Shown here piece by piece: positions 1 through 9,324 of a stretch of DNA of 64,000 bases (positions are counted from its first letter, which is position 1; every line of letters begins with the position of its first letter). This DNA comes from Pseudomonadota bacterium (GTDB lineage: Bacteria; Pseudomonadota; Gammaproteobacteria; Burkholderiales; Burkholderiaceae_F). The notes beneath the pieces are model-generated. The model was given only the letters and a program-made list of their open reading frames with translations, ran no database searches and was not told where the DNA came from. The position numbers and the translations under genes are program-made. Location: contig JAKAFN010000006.1 in assembly GCA_021825945.1 (NCBI GenBank), forward strand, positions 1 to 64,000, read 5' to 3'.

Positions 1-39
1 GCCATCGATCCATCTGCGCGTCGTGCACCCGCCCGGCGC

Positions 40-72
40 AAAACGAAAACGGCCTGCCCAAAGGCAAGCCGT
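40..72 (-). terminator. Intrinsic terminator of the tRNA-Thr gene
   Basis: Reading the minus strand just after the tRNA 3' end, a ten-pair stem (arms at 63-72 and 49-58, one G-T wobble) with a four-base loop is followed by two runs of four T separated by CG. This is a standard Rho-independent terminator placed 10 bases past the CCA end. The first 39 bases of the window show nothing else I can identify. Confidence 0.8.
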
Positions 73-81
73 CGATATTTT

Positions 82-157
82 TGGTGCTGTTGAGAGGAGT
101 CGAACCTCCGACCTGCTGATTACGAATCAGCTGCTCTACCAACTGAGCTACAACAGC
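82..157 (-). tRNA. tRNA-Thr (anticodon CGT)
   Basis: The minus strand folds as a full 76-base cloverleaf. The acceptor stem GCTGTTG pairs with CAACAGC, followed by discriminator A and an encoded CCA. The anticodon stem GCTGA/TCAGC encloses loop TTCGTAA, giving anticodon CGT, which reads ACG (Thr). The T arm carries GGTTCGACTCC. A terminator follows immediately, so it is probably a single-gene transcript. It lies head-on behind queG, 12 bases from the queG stop. Confidence 0.95.
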
Positions 158-168
158 GGAGCCGGTCA

Positions 169-1296
<1,128 letters not shown>

Positions 1297-1307
1297 GGAG
1301 CTTGCGA

Positions 1308-1811
1308 TTGTCCCCCCTGATTCGGGTCTTGCGCGACGAAGCGGAAACGGTTGCCTTGGGTGATGCCTTGGCAGACACCTTGCTCGGGATGGAAGACGAG
1401 ATTACGCGTTCGGGAGTCGGAATCGGTCTGCGCGGCGACCTCGGCGCCGGCAAGACCACGCTCGTGCGTGCGCTGTTGCGGCGGGTCGGCGTCACCGGCC
1501 GGGTGAAGAGTCCGACCTTTTCTCTGCTTGAACTTTATGATGTTTCGAGATTACACTTCCATCACTTTGATTTTTATCGCCTAAAATCGCCCCAGGAGTT
1601 CGTCGATGGGGGGTTTGCGGAATGGTTCGGTCCCCGCAGCGTCTGTCTGGTCGAGTGGCCCGAACGCGCCGGGGTATTTTTGCCCCGACTGGATTGCGAG
1701 ATTGGCCTGGAATTGCTGGATTCCGGGCGCCGCGCGGTGGTCCGCGCGGATACGCTGATGGGGGAACGATGCCAACATCGATTGACCGAAATCCTGACGC
1801 GGCAGGCGTAG
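1308..1811 (+). CDS. tsaE: tRNA threonylcarbamoyladenosine biosynthesis ATPase TsaE
   Basis: P-loop ATPase that works with TsaB and TsaD to make t6A37 on ANN-reading tRNAs. The Walker A sequence GDLGAGKTTLVRALL lies in the N-terminal third, followed by the family's SPTFSLLELY and HFDFYRL segments and EWPERAG near the end. The reading frame is open further upstream, but a TTG start at 1308 fits best: it has GGAG at 1297-1300 seven bases ahead and gives 167 residues, close to the usual 150-170. A longer form from ATG 1230 would run antisense into queG and has no homologous look. The 3' end overlaps amiC by 43 bases, as is common for tsaE-amiC pairs. Confidence 0.9.
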   Translation: MSPLIRVLRDEAETVALGDALADTLLGMEDEITRSGVGIGLRGDLGAGKTTLVRALLRRVGVTGRVKSPTFSLLELYDVSRLHFHHFDFYRLKSPQEFVDGGFAEWFGPRSVCLVEWPERAGVFLPRLDCEIGLELLDSGRRAVVRADTLMGERCQHRLTEILTRQA

Positions 1812-3169
1812 TGGCGGCGGAGCAATCGGTGCCACGATCGGCGACACGCCGACGCCTGTTGCAGGGCGCGGCCGGTACCCTCGTGCTTGCGCTGACGCCG
1901 CATCTGGCGCGGGGCGCTTCGCTGCTGGCGGTGCGCGTCTGGCCGTCGGACGAATACACCCGCGTCGCGATCGAACACGACACGCCCCTGCATTTTCACT
2001 ACTTCCTGTTACAGGACCGGTCGCCGCAGCGGCTGGTGGTGGACATCCGGGGCGTCGATTTCACCCGGCGGTTTGCGGAACAGATCCGCCGGGTCGATCC
2101 GCACGATCCGTTCATCGCTCGCATGCGGGTGGGACAGTATCGTCCGGGCGTCGTCCGTCTCGTCGTCGAACTCAAGGCGGCCGTGAATCCGCAGGTGTTT
2201 TCCTTGGCCCCTGCGGGGCCGTACCGCAACCGACTGGTGCTGGATCTCTACCCGGCAAATGCCGGCGATCCGCTGTTGCCGCTGTTGCGTGCGCGCGGCG
2301 AGGCGCCCGCGTCATCGGCGGAACCCGAGTCGGATTCGCGGCCGGCGCCGAGCCGGTCCGAACCGCCGATGGCGCGTCCGGTGATCGACACGGTCGATCA
2401 GCCGCCCGAAGAGACGGCGGACGCGGCCCCGTCGCTGCGCCGCCGCGGCCCGCGGGCGCGGCGGCCGCTCGTCATCGCGGTGGATCCCGGCCACGGCGGC
2501 GAGGATCCGGGTGCGATCGGCCACCACGGCCATTATGAAAAGACGGTGGTGCTCTCGGTGGCGCATCACCTCACCCGTCTGATCGGATCCCGCACGGACT
2601 ATCGCGTCCTGATGACGCGGGAGTCCGACTACTTCGTGCCCTTGGGGATGCGGGTCTACAAGGCGCGGCGGGCGCGGGCGGATCTGTTCGTCTCCATTCA
2701 TGCGGACGCCTGGATCCATCCCGACGCGCAAGGATCGTCGGTGTTCGCGCTCTCGGAGCGCGGCGCCAGCAGTGCGGCCGCGGCGGAATTGGCGCAGGAG
2801 CAGAACGAATCCGATCGGATCGGCGGCGTCGGCGCCGGCCGCGGCGATCCGCAGGTCTCACAGGTGGTGCTGGACCTATCGACGTCGGCGCAGATCAGCG
2901 ACAGCTTGCGCTTCGGTGATGCCGTGCTCAATGAACTCGGCACGATCAGTCGTCTGCATCGCGGCTACGTCGAACAGGCCGGGTTCGCCGTGCTGAAGGC
3001 GCCCGACATTCCGTCGATCCTGGTCGAGACGGCGTTCATCAGCAACCCGGAAGAGGAAGCGCGTCTGATCGAGCAAGGTTACCAGCGCCGCCTCGCGCGG
3101 GCGATTTTCGGCGGCATCCAGGAATACCTCGCAAAAAACCCGCCGCAGGACGGCGTGCCGCTGGTCTGA
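1769..3169 (+). CDS. amiC: N-acetylmuramoyl-L-alanine amidase (AmiC type)
   Basis: Cleaves the amide bond between N-acetylmuramic acid and the stem peptide, and separates daughter cells at division. The 466-residue protein starts with a twin-arginine signal (RRRLLQ at about 27-32, then a hydrophobic run). An AMIN domain follows at about 52-160, then a proline- and serine-rich linker, then the zinc amidase_3 domain. That domain shows VDPGHGGEDPGA, a downstream Glu in the HYEKT segment, SIHAD and VETAFISNPEEE, the expected zinc and catalytic residues. ATG 1769 has GGGGGAA just ahead. The gene lies inside the end of tsaE and is probably translated from the same message. Confidence 0.93.
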   Translation: MPTSIDRNPDAAGVVAAEQSVPRSATRRRLLQGAAGTLVLALTPHLARGASLLAVRVWPSDEYTRVAIEHDTPLHFHYFLLQDRSPQRLVVDIRGVDFTRRFAEQIRRVDPHDPFIARMRVGQYRPGVVRLVVELKAAVNPQVFSLAPAGPYRNRLVLDLYPANAGDPLLPLLRARGEAPASSAEPESDSRPAPSRSEPPMARPVIDTVDQPPEETADAAPSLRRRGPRARRPLVIAVDPGHGGEDPGAIGHHGHYEKTVVLSVAHHLTRLIGSRTDYRVLMTRESDYFVPLGMRVYKARRARADLFVSIHADAWIHPDAQGSSVFALSERGASSAAAAELAQEQNESDRIGGVGAGRGDPQVSQVVLDLSTSAQISDSLRFGDAVLNELGTISRLHRGYVEQAGFAVLKAPDIPSILVETAFISNPEEEARLIEQGYQRRLARAIFGGIQEYLAKNPPQDGVPLV

Positions 3170-3320
3170 GCCGGCGCGACGGGCCTGCCGGCCCGGGGGG
3201 GGGCGTGTGCGGGCGATCGGCGCGGCGAAACAAAATTTGCATACAATCCCGGCCGGTCGGTCGCGGATGCGCTGCCGGTGCGGAACGCAACGACTCGAAG
3301 ATGGATAACGTGAGGAGAGG

Positions 3321-3680
3321 ATGTCGATGAAGAAGACCCTGGTTTCGCTTGCTTTCTGTTCTGCTGCCCTGGGCCTCGCCGTGGCAGCGGTTCCGGCGCA
3401 GGCCGCCACCAATGCGCAGACCCACCGCATGACCGAGTGCAGCGCCAATGCCAAGGCCAAGCACCTGCATGGCGCGGCGCGTAAGCAATTCCTGAAGTCG
3501 TGTCTGCGCACCAAGAAGCCGGCCGCCAAGGCCGTGCACACGCATCATGCCAAGGCTGGGATGAATGCCCAGCAGCAGAAGATGGTGTCGTGCAACGCGG
3601 GCGCGAAGTCCAAGGGGTTGAAGGGGGATGCGCGCAAGCAGTTCATGAAGACGTGCCTGCGCGGCAAGAAGCACGGCTGA
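3321..3680 (+). CDS. PsiF repeat-containing periplasmic protein
   Basis: The 119-residue protein has a cleavable signal peptide (cut near VPAQAA, about residue 29) and then two PsiF repeats. Each repeat has the pattern Cys, about 16 residues, ARKQF and CLR, at about 39-57 and 86-117, joined by a Lys/Ala/His-rich linker. The E. coli relative psiF is phosphate-starvation inducible; its biochemical role is unknown. AGGAGAGG lies just before ATG 3321, and ATG 3327 is an equally spaced alternative. A -10-like TACAAT at 3242-3247 lies about 70 bases upstream, without a convincing -35 box. The gene stands alone. Confidence 0.85.
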   Translation: MSMKKTLVSLAFCSAALGLAVAAVPAQAATNAQTHRMTECSANAKAKHLHGAARKQFLKSCLRTKKPAAKAVHTHHAKAGMNAQQQKMVSCNAGAKSKGLKGDARKQFMKTCLRGKKHG

Positions 3681-3823
3681 TTTTTCCTTGGGAGGCCGCG
3701 GGTCGTCCGCTGGATGGCGTGAACTTTTCCCGCTTCCCGCGGCCCAAATCGACGCCCTCCGTGCATTGTGAAAGAATCCGCGCTGTGCGGTTCGTTGCGG
3801 CACGGAACGGAAAGGAGTGATGT

Positions 3824-4477
3824 ATGCCCACGTTCGTCACCGGGGCTTATGCCCGGAGCCAGACCGGGGTTTCGAAGCTGGTCAAGAATACCTATACGCT
3901 GCTGTCGGCGACCTTGTTCATCACCGCCGGGGTGGCGTGGGAGTCGATGGGCCTGCAGTTGAGCGGCGGCGCCTATCTCATCGCGATGATCGCGAGCTTC
4001 GCCATGATTTTCGCGGTGTTCCGCACGCGCAATTCGGCGATGGGCTTGGTCTCGCTGGTCGGTTTCGCCGCGTTGCAGGGCGTTTGCCTCGGGCCGCTGA
4101 TCTCGTTGTATCTCCGGGCGCCCGGAGGCAGCGCGACGGTAGCGACGGCCGCGTTCCTCACCGGCGCGGTATTCCTCACCTTGTCCGCCTACGTTCACGT
4201 GACGAAGAAGGATTTCAGCGCTTGGGCCGGCATGTTGTTCGCCGGTCTGATGGTTGTCGTCGTGTCGAGCTTGATCGGCCTGTTCGTGTCTTCGAGCGCC
4301 TACCAGTTGACGGTTGCCGCGCTTTCGGCCATCGTCTTTTCCGGGTACATCCTGTTCGATACCTCGCGCATCGTGCTCGGGGGCGAGACCAACTATATTC
4401 TCGCCACCTTGCAACTGTATCTGGACATCCTGAATCTCTTCCTGAGCCTGCTGCGCCTGTTGAGCGACCGGCGCTGA
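3824..4477 (+). CDS. Bax inhibitor-1 / YccA family membrane protein
   Basis: Inner-membrane protein of 217 residues with about seven hydrophobic helices, matching the length of the UPF0005 family. Family features visible are the charged N-terminus ending before NTYTLLSATLFITAG, the central ALQGVCLGPLISLY helix, and a C-terminal stretch ILFDTSRIV with a late acidic residue pair of the kind that forms the pH-sensitive calcium leak in BsYetJ. In E. coli, YccA interacts with the FtsH protease. ATG 3824 follows AAGGAGTG. No neighbour suggests a specific partner. A dispersed palindromic repeat begins 37 bases after the stop. Confidence 0.88.
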   Translation: MPTFVTGAYARSQTGVSKLVKNTYTLLSATLFITAGVAWESMGLQLSGGAYLIAMIASFAMIFAVFRTRNSAMGLVSLVGFAALQGVCLGPLISLYLRAPGGSATVATAAFLTGAVFLTLSAYVHVTKKDFSAWAGMLFAGLMVVVVSSLIGLFVSSSAYQLTVAALSAIVFSGYILFDTSRIVLGGETNYILATLQLYLDILNLFLSLLRLLSDRR

Positions 4478-4514
4478 CGGTTCCGCTGTCGTCCCGAGTG
4501 ATGAGATCCCAGCT

Positions 4515-4592
4515 GTCATCGCGAGGCCCGCAGGGCCGTGGCGATCTAGGCCGCCCGCCGGGACTGCATCGGGCTCCGCCCTCGCCATGACG
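4515..4592 (+). repeat. Dispersed palindromic repeat, family A, copy 1
   Basis: A 78-base element with imperfect terminal inverted repeats (GTCATCGCGAG at the left, CTCGCCATGAC at the right) and two internal short hairpins (GGCCCGCAGGGCC and GGGCTCCGCCC). Similar copies lie at 30485-30560, 33167-33239 and, reversed, 39290-39359. It fills the gap between the Bax inhibitor-1 family gene and the Nramp-type gene. It has no coding capacity, so it is REP- or MITE-like. Confidence 0.8.
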
Positions 4593-4617
4593 CTCGTTTC
4601 ACGGTAAACGGGATCCC

Positions 4618-5874
4618 ATGGCGGAACGTCCTGCGGCAGCGGGAGCGGTGAAACGGCTCCCGCTGCGCTGGCTGCTTTCCATCGCCGTTTGGGGGCCGGG
4701 TCTGTTGGTGATGCTGGCCGACACCGACCCCGGCAATATCGTCACTGCGGCGCAGAGCGGGTCGAAGTGGGGCTATCACCTGCTGCCCCTGCTGGTCGCG
4801 CTGATTCCGTTGCTGTACATGGTGCAGGAATTGACGGTGCGCCTGGGGATCTTCACCGGGCGCGGCCACGGCGAACTGATCCGGGAGAAGTTCGGTCCCG
4901 GCTGGGCGTGGTTTGCCGTGCTCGGGCTGACGGTTGCGGCGGTGGGGTCGATGGTGACCGAATTCACCGGGGTTGCCGGGGTGGGCGAGATGTATGGCCT
5001 TTCCCGTAGCGTCACCGTGCCCGGTGCAGCGGTGGTGCTGATGGCCATCGTGCTGAGCGGGTCGTATCAGCGGATGGAGCGTGCGACGCTGCTGATCGGA
5101 CTCTTCGAACTCGCGTTTTTCGTCGTGGCGGGGGTTTCCCACCCCGACTTCGCGAAGATCGCCCGCAGCGTCACCGACCTTCCGCTCGGCAATCACGAAT
5201 TCCTATTTCTCGCCGCTGCGCTGATCGGGGCGAGCTTCAACCCCTGGATGATCTTCTATCAGCAGTCCGCCGTCGCCGACAAGCGGCTCACGCCCGAACA
5301 GTATCCCGCCGCGCGCTGGGATACGGCGATCGGCGCCGTGCTGACACAATTGCTGACCGGTGCGGTGCTGATCGCCGCTGCGACCACGTTGGGTGGGAAA
5401 CACCCGGTACCGCTGGATTCGGTGGGGGACGTGAGCCGTGCGCTCACACCGATTCTCGGGCGCAAGGCGGGTCGACTGATCTTCAGCATCGGCGTGCTCG
5501 GGGCGGCGATGGTTGCCGCGATCGTCGCCTCGCAGGCCTTTTCCTGGGGCATCGGCGAGGCGGCAGGCTATCGCCGCTCGCTCGAGTCGCGGGCAAAGCC
5601 GGCGCTGTGGTTCCACGGGGTGTACGTCGCCTGCGTGGCGGGAAGCGCGTTGCTCGTCTGGGCGAGTCCGGACTTGGTCTGGCTGACGGTTGCGGCGCAG
5701 GTGGTCAACACCTTCATGCTGCCTATGCTCATCGGCTTCCTGGTCGTGTTGGCACGGCGCAGCCTGCCCGATGCGCAACGCCTGCGGGGCGGCTATCTCG
5801 CGCTGTTGCTGTTGGCCGGGGGGGCGACCTGCATCATCGGGTTCGTCGGCGGGTTGTCGGGGTTTTGGGGCTGA
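4618..5874 (+). CDS. Nramp (SLC11) family divalent metal transporter, atypical
   Basis: A 418-residue polytopic membrane protein with about eleven helices and the Nramp fold signature DPGN (residues 37-40) in helix 1. In canonical Mn/Fe transporters helix 6 carries the sequence Met-Pro-His, with the Met as metal ligand. Here the aligned segment reads [16 protein letters not shown], so the Met position is Asn208 and the His position is Trp210. Nramp relatives lacking that Met include magnesium and aluminium transporters, so the substrate may not be Mn or Fe. No MntR-like box or riboswitch is visible upstream; the 5' flank is a palindromic repeat. Calling it MntH would be unsafe. Confidence 0.85.
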   Translation: MAERPAAAGAVKRLPLRWLLSIAVWGPGLLVMLADTDPGNIVTAAQSGSKWGYHLLPLLVALIPLLYMVQELTVRLGIFTGRGHGELIREKFGPGWAWFAVLGLTVAAVGSMVTEFTGVAGVGEMYGLSRSVTVPGAAVVLMAIVLSGSYQRMERATLLIGLFELAFFVVAGVSHPDFAKIARSVTDLPLGNHEFLFLAAALIGASFNPWMIFYQQSAVADKRLTPEQYPAARWDTAIGAVLTQLLTGAVLIAAATTLGGKHPVPLDSVGDVSRALTPILGRKAGRLIFSIGVLGAAMVAAIVASQAFSWGIGEAAGYRRSLESRAKPALWFHGVYVACVAGSALLVWASPDLVWLTVAAQVVNTFMLPMLIGFLVVLARRSLPDAQRLRGGYLALLLLAGGATCIIGFVGGLSGFWG

Positions 5875-5879
5875 CGGCC

Positions 5880-5950
5880 ATGACGGCGCGCGCTGCGCCG
5901 AAAGGGCGAGCGCGGCCGTCATCGCGAGACGCCCAGGGTTGCGGCGAGTC
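5880..5950 (+). repeat. Hairpin plus half-copy of repeat family A
   Basis: Arms at 5880-5894 and 5909-5922 form a near-perfect hairpin just after the Nramp-type stop. From 5919 the sequence GTCATCGCGAGACGCCCAGG matches the left half of the family A repeat (compare 4515), but the right half is missing. The hairpin may also act as a factor-dependent terminator, since there is no T run. Confidence 0.55.
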
Positions 5951-6038
5951 AGAGGTCCGACAGGGGAATGCGCTACGCTCGGCACATTGTCATGTCGTGT
6001 GGAGCGACGCCGTGATGACGTCTGTGAGGAGTCCGACG

Positions 6039-8402
6039 ATGACCGACGACGAACTGCAAGCAATCGATCGCTACTGGCGTGCGGCAAATTATCTATCCGT
6101 CGGCCAGATCTATCTGCGTGACAATCCGCTGTTGCGCGAGCCGCTGCGTGCGGAACACGTCAAGCCGCGGCTGCTCGGGCATTGGGGCACCACCCCCGGA
6201 CTGAACTTCCTGTATGCCCATTGCAATCGCGTGATCCGGCAGCGCGATACCAACATGATCTTCGTCACCGGGCCGGGCCACGGCGGGCCGGCGTTGGTTG
6301 CCAATACCTACCTCGAGGGAACCTACAGCGAGATCTATCCCAACGTGCCGCGCAACCTCGACGGCATGCGGCGCCTGTTCCGGCAGTTTTCGTTTCCCGG
6401 CGGCGTGCCCAGCCATGTTGCGCCGGAAACCCCGGGTTCCATCCACGAGGGTGGGGAACTCGGCTATGCGATCGCGCATGCCTATGGTGCCGCATTCGAC
6501 AATCCCGATCTGGTCGTTTGTTGCGTCGTGGGAGACGGCGAGGCGGAGACCGGGCCGGCGGCGACAGCCTGGCACTCGAACAAGTTCCTCAATCCCGCGG
6601 CCGACGGTGCGGTGCTGCCGATCCTGCACCTGAACGGCTACAAGATTGCCAATCCGACGGTGCTCGCGCGGATCGGTCGTGACGAGCTGGAAAGCCTCTT
6701 CCGGGGGTACGGCTACGAGCCGTATTTCGTCGAAGGTTCCGATCCGGCGATGATGCACCGGTTGATGGCGGACACCATGGACCGCGTCATGGATGCGATC
6801 GCAACGATCCAGCACGCGGCCCGCGCATCGGCCGGAAACCCGGGTACGGTGTCCCGCCCCCGCTGGCCGATGATCATCTTCATCACCCCGAAGGGATGGA
6901 CCGGGCCGGTGGAGGTCGATGGCCTGAAAACCGAAGGCTCCTGGCGTGCCCATCAGGTGCCGATTCCGGAAGCCGCCGCCAATCCGGCCCATCGTGCGCA
7001 ACTCGAAGCCTGGATGAGGCGGTACCGGCCCGAAGACCTCTTCGATGAGGACGGGGCCTTGCGGCCTGAACTGGCCGCACTGGCGCCGCAGGCGAATCGC
7101 CGGATGGGGGCGAACCCGCATGCCAACGGCGGCCTGTTGCTGCGCGATCTGGACCTGCCCGATTTTCGCGATTATGCGGTGGCGGTGCCGTCACCCGGTT
7201 GCGTCACCGCAGAGGCGACGCGCGTGATGGGCCAGTTGCTGCGTGACGTCGTGAAGCGCGACCGGATCGGCCATTTCCGTATCGTCGGACCGGACGAGAC
7301 GGCGTCCAATCGATTGAACGCGGTGTTCGACGCCACCGATCGCACCTGGGTAGCCGAGACGCTGCGTGACGACGACCATCTCGCACCGGACGGACGGGTG
7401 ATGGAGATCTTGAGTGAGCACACCTGCCAGGGCTGGCTCGAGGGCTATCTGCTCACCGGCCGGCACGGTCTGTTTTCCTGCTACGAGGCGTTCATCCATA
7501 TCGTCGATTCGATGGTCAACCAGCACGCCAAATGGCTCAAGGTGACGACCCGCGAACTGCCTTGGCGTCGGCCGATCGCATCGCTCAACTACCTGCTGAC
7601 CTCGCACGTCTGGCGCCAGGATCACAACGGTTTTTCGCATCAGGATCCGGGCTTCATCGACCATGTCGTGAACAAGAAGGCAGACATCATCCGCGTGTAT
7701 CTGCCGCCCGACGCCAATTCGCTGCTCTACATCACCGACTTGTGCCTGCGCAGCCGCAACCGGATCAACGTGATCGTGGCGGGAAAGCAGCCGCAGGAGC
7801 AGTGGCTGGACATGCCGGCGGCGATCCGGCATTGCACTGCAGGCATCGGTATCTGGGATTGGGCGAGCAACGACCAGGGTTCGGAACCCGACATTGTCAT
7901 GGCGTGCGCCGGCGACGTGCCCACGGTCGAGGTCCTGGCAGCGGTTACCTTGTTGCGCCGGCACCTCCCGCAGATGCGCATCCGGGTGGTCAACGTCGTC
8001 GACCTCATGGTGTTGCAGCCCAAGGAGGAACACCCGAACGGCCTCGACGATCGCGAGTTCGAGACCATCTTCACGGCGGACCGGCCCATCGTGTTCGCGT
8101 ACCACGGCTATCCTTGGCTGATTCATCGCCTCACCTACCGGCGTCCCGGACAGCACCGGCTGCATGCGCGCGGCTACAAGGAAGAGGGGACGACGACGAC
8201 GCCGTTCGACATGGTGGTGCGCAACGATCTGGACCGCTATCACCTCGCGATCGACGCGATCGACCGCGTGCCGCGCCTGGGCGCGGCGGCGGCCTATGCC
8301 AAGCAGGCCTTTCGGGACAAGTTGACGGAGCATCGGCACTACATCGTCGAGCATGGCATCGACATGCCTGAGATCAGCGGCTGGAAGTGGGAGCGCTGTT
8401 GA
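6039..8402 (+). CDS. Phosphoketolase (xylulose-5-phosphate / fructose-6-phosphate)
   Basis: Thiamine-diphosphate enzyme that splits xylulose 5-phosphate, and often fructose 6-phosphate, with phosphate to acetyl phosphate plus an aldose phosphate. The 787-residue length is typical. Signatures are GPGHGGPA in the N-terminal domain, the ThDP/Mg motif [12 protein letters not shown] near residue 166, [20 protein letters not shown], and the transketolase-like middle and C-terminal domains ending [13 protein letters not shown] 6039 is preceded by GAGGAG at 6026-6031. The frame is open further upstream, but that part does not look like the family. No acetate kinase or phosphotransacetylase gene lies next to it, so conversion of acetyl phosphate must be encoded elsewhere. 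Confidence 0.95.
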   Translation: MTDDELQAIDRYWRAANYLSVGQIYLRDNPLLREPLRAEHVKPRLLGHWGTTPGLNFLYAHCNRVIRQRDTNMIFVTGPGHGGPALVANTYLEGTYSEIYPNVPRNLDGMRRLFRQFSFPGGVPSHVAPETPGSIHEGGELGYAIAHAYGAAFDNPDLVVCCVVGDGEAETGPAATAWHSNKFLNPAADGAVLPILHLNGYKIANPTVLARIGRDELESLFRGYGYEPYFVEGSDPAMMHRLMADTMDRVMDAIATIQHAARASAGNPGTVSRPRWPMIIFITPKGWTGPVEVDGLKTEGSWRAHQVPIPEAAANPAHRAQLEAWMRRYRPEDLFDEDGALRPELAALAPQANRRMGANPHANGGLLLRDLDLPDFRDYAVAVPSPGCVTAEATRVMGQLLRDVVKRDRIGHFRIVGPDETASNRLNAVFDATDRTWVAETLRDDDHLAPDGRVMEILSEHTCQGWLEGYLLTGRHGLFSCYEAFIHIVDSMVNQHAKWLKVTTRELPWRRPIASLNYLLTSHVWRQDHNGFSHQDPGFIDHVVNKKADIIRVYLPPDANSLLYITDLCLRSRNRINVIVAGKQPQEQWLDMPAAIRHCTAGIGIWDWASNDQGSEPDIVMACAGDVPTVEVLAAVTLLRRHLPQMRIRVVNVVDLMVLQPKEEHPNGLDDREFETIFTADRPIVFAYHGYPWLIHRLTYRRPGQHRLHARGYKEEGTTTTPFDMVVRNDLDRYHLAIDAIDRVPRLGAAAAYAKQAFRDKLTEHRHYIVEHGIDMPEISGWKWERC

Positions 8403-8542
8403 GATGCAACAGTTCCTCGGGACCACGTTGGGAGTTTCCTCGGTATCATTGACCCACGGCATTCCGATGCGGCTGGATGGGTTCGTGCCGCCAGGATCGT
8501 GCGATTGGGCGGGCACATGGTTTTCACGGATAAGAAAGGAAC

Positions 8543-9220
8543 ATGATGGATATGCAGACGAAGCGGATGGGGGCACTGGTTTTCGCGCTGGCGGCATCGG
8601 CGGCGACGGTGGCTTCGGCACAGGGCATGCCTGCGCCGACGGCGAGCAATGGTGGATATTGGGGTGACTCCGGCAGCACCGTGGTGCGTGATCCCTACGG
8701 CCTGTGCTGGCATAGCGGCTCGTATGCGGGCAGTGATGCGCTGATCGGTTGCGATCGCACGGCGCCGCCTCCGGTGATCAAGCCGGTGGCGGTGAAGCCG
8801 GCCCCGATGGCGAAGGCGGCGCCGGCGCCGGCGCCGGTGGTCACCAAGCCGGCGGTTCTGGAGCGCGTTACCTTCGGCTCCGATGCCTTGTTCGCATTCG
8901 ACCACTACGACCTCAAGCCTGCCGCCCGTGCGCGGCTCGACGCGCTGGTGCAGCGGATGCACGGCGCCCGGATCAACGCGATCCATGTCGTCGGGTATAC
9001 GGACAGCATCGGCAGCGAGAAGTACAACCAGAAGCTCTCCGAGCGCCGTGCCGACTCGGTCCGGAACTACCTGATCCAGGACGGCGTGCCGGCCGACATC
9101 ATCACGGCCGAAGGCCGCGGCAAGCACGATTTCGTTGCCAGCAACAAGACTGCGGCCGGGCGCGCGAAGAATCGTCGCGTCGAAGTCGAGGTCGACGGCT
9201 CGCGGACCGTGATGCGCTGA
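8543..9220 (+). CDS. OmpA-family outer membrane / peptidoglycan-binding protein
   Basis: The 225-residue protein has a signal peptide (cleavage near ASAQG), then a short region with YWGDSGSTVVRDPYGLCW, typical of the betaproteobacterial OmpA-like group. A proline/alanine/lysine linker follows at about 74-105, then a complete OmpA C-terminal domain at about 108-220. The domain shows FAFDHYDLKP, VVGYTDSIGSEKYNQKLSERRA and GRAKNRRVEVEV, whose Asp and Arg bind diaminopimelate in related domains. There is no eight-stranded barrel, so it is probably tethered to the envelope through the linker. AAGGA precedes ATG 8543. A clear terminator follows. Confidence 0.9.
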   Translation: MMDMQTKRMGALVFALAASAATVASAQGMPAPTASNGGYWGDSGSTVVRDPYGLCWHSGSYAGSDALIGCDRTAPPPVIKPVAVKPAPMAKAAPAPAPVVTKPAVLERVTFGSDALFAFDHYDLKPAARARLDALVQRMHGARINAIHVVGYTDSIGSEKYNQKLSERRADSVRNYLIQDGVPADIITAEGRGKHDFVASNKTAAGRAKNRRVEVEVDGSRTVMR

Positions 9221-9257
9221 TTGCGCTGTGTGTTTGCGCTTCGGTGCAAAGCACGCG

Positions 9258-9293
9258 ACCCCCGGTTCCGGGATACGGGATCGGGGGTTTTTC
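9258..9293 (+). terminator. Intrinsic terminator after the OmpA-family gene
   Basis: Arms ACCCCCG (9258-9264) and CGGGGGT (9282-9288) form a seven-pair stem followed at once by five T. It lies 38 bases after the stop, on the plus strand. Confidence 0.85.
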
Positions 9294-9324
9294 TCATTGG
9301 TGGAGGCCAAGGCAGGGTGAAGGC

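Noticed and set aside
4593..4617. Metal-responsive riboswitch before the Nramp-type gene
   Set aside because: Only 25 bases separate the repeat from the start codon, and no conserved riboswitch core is seen.
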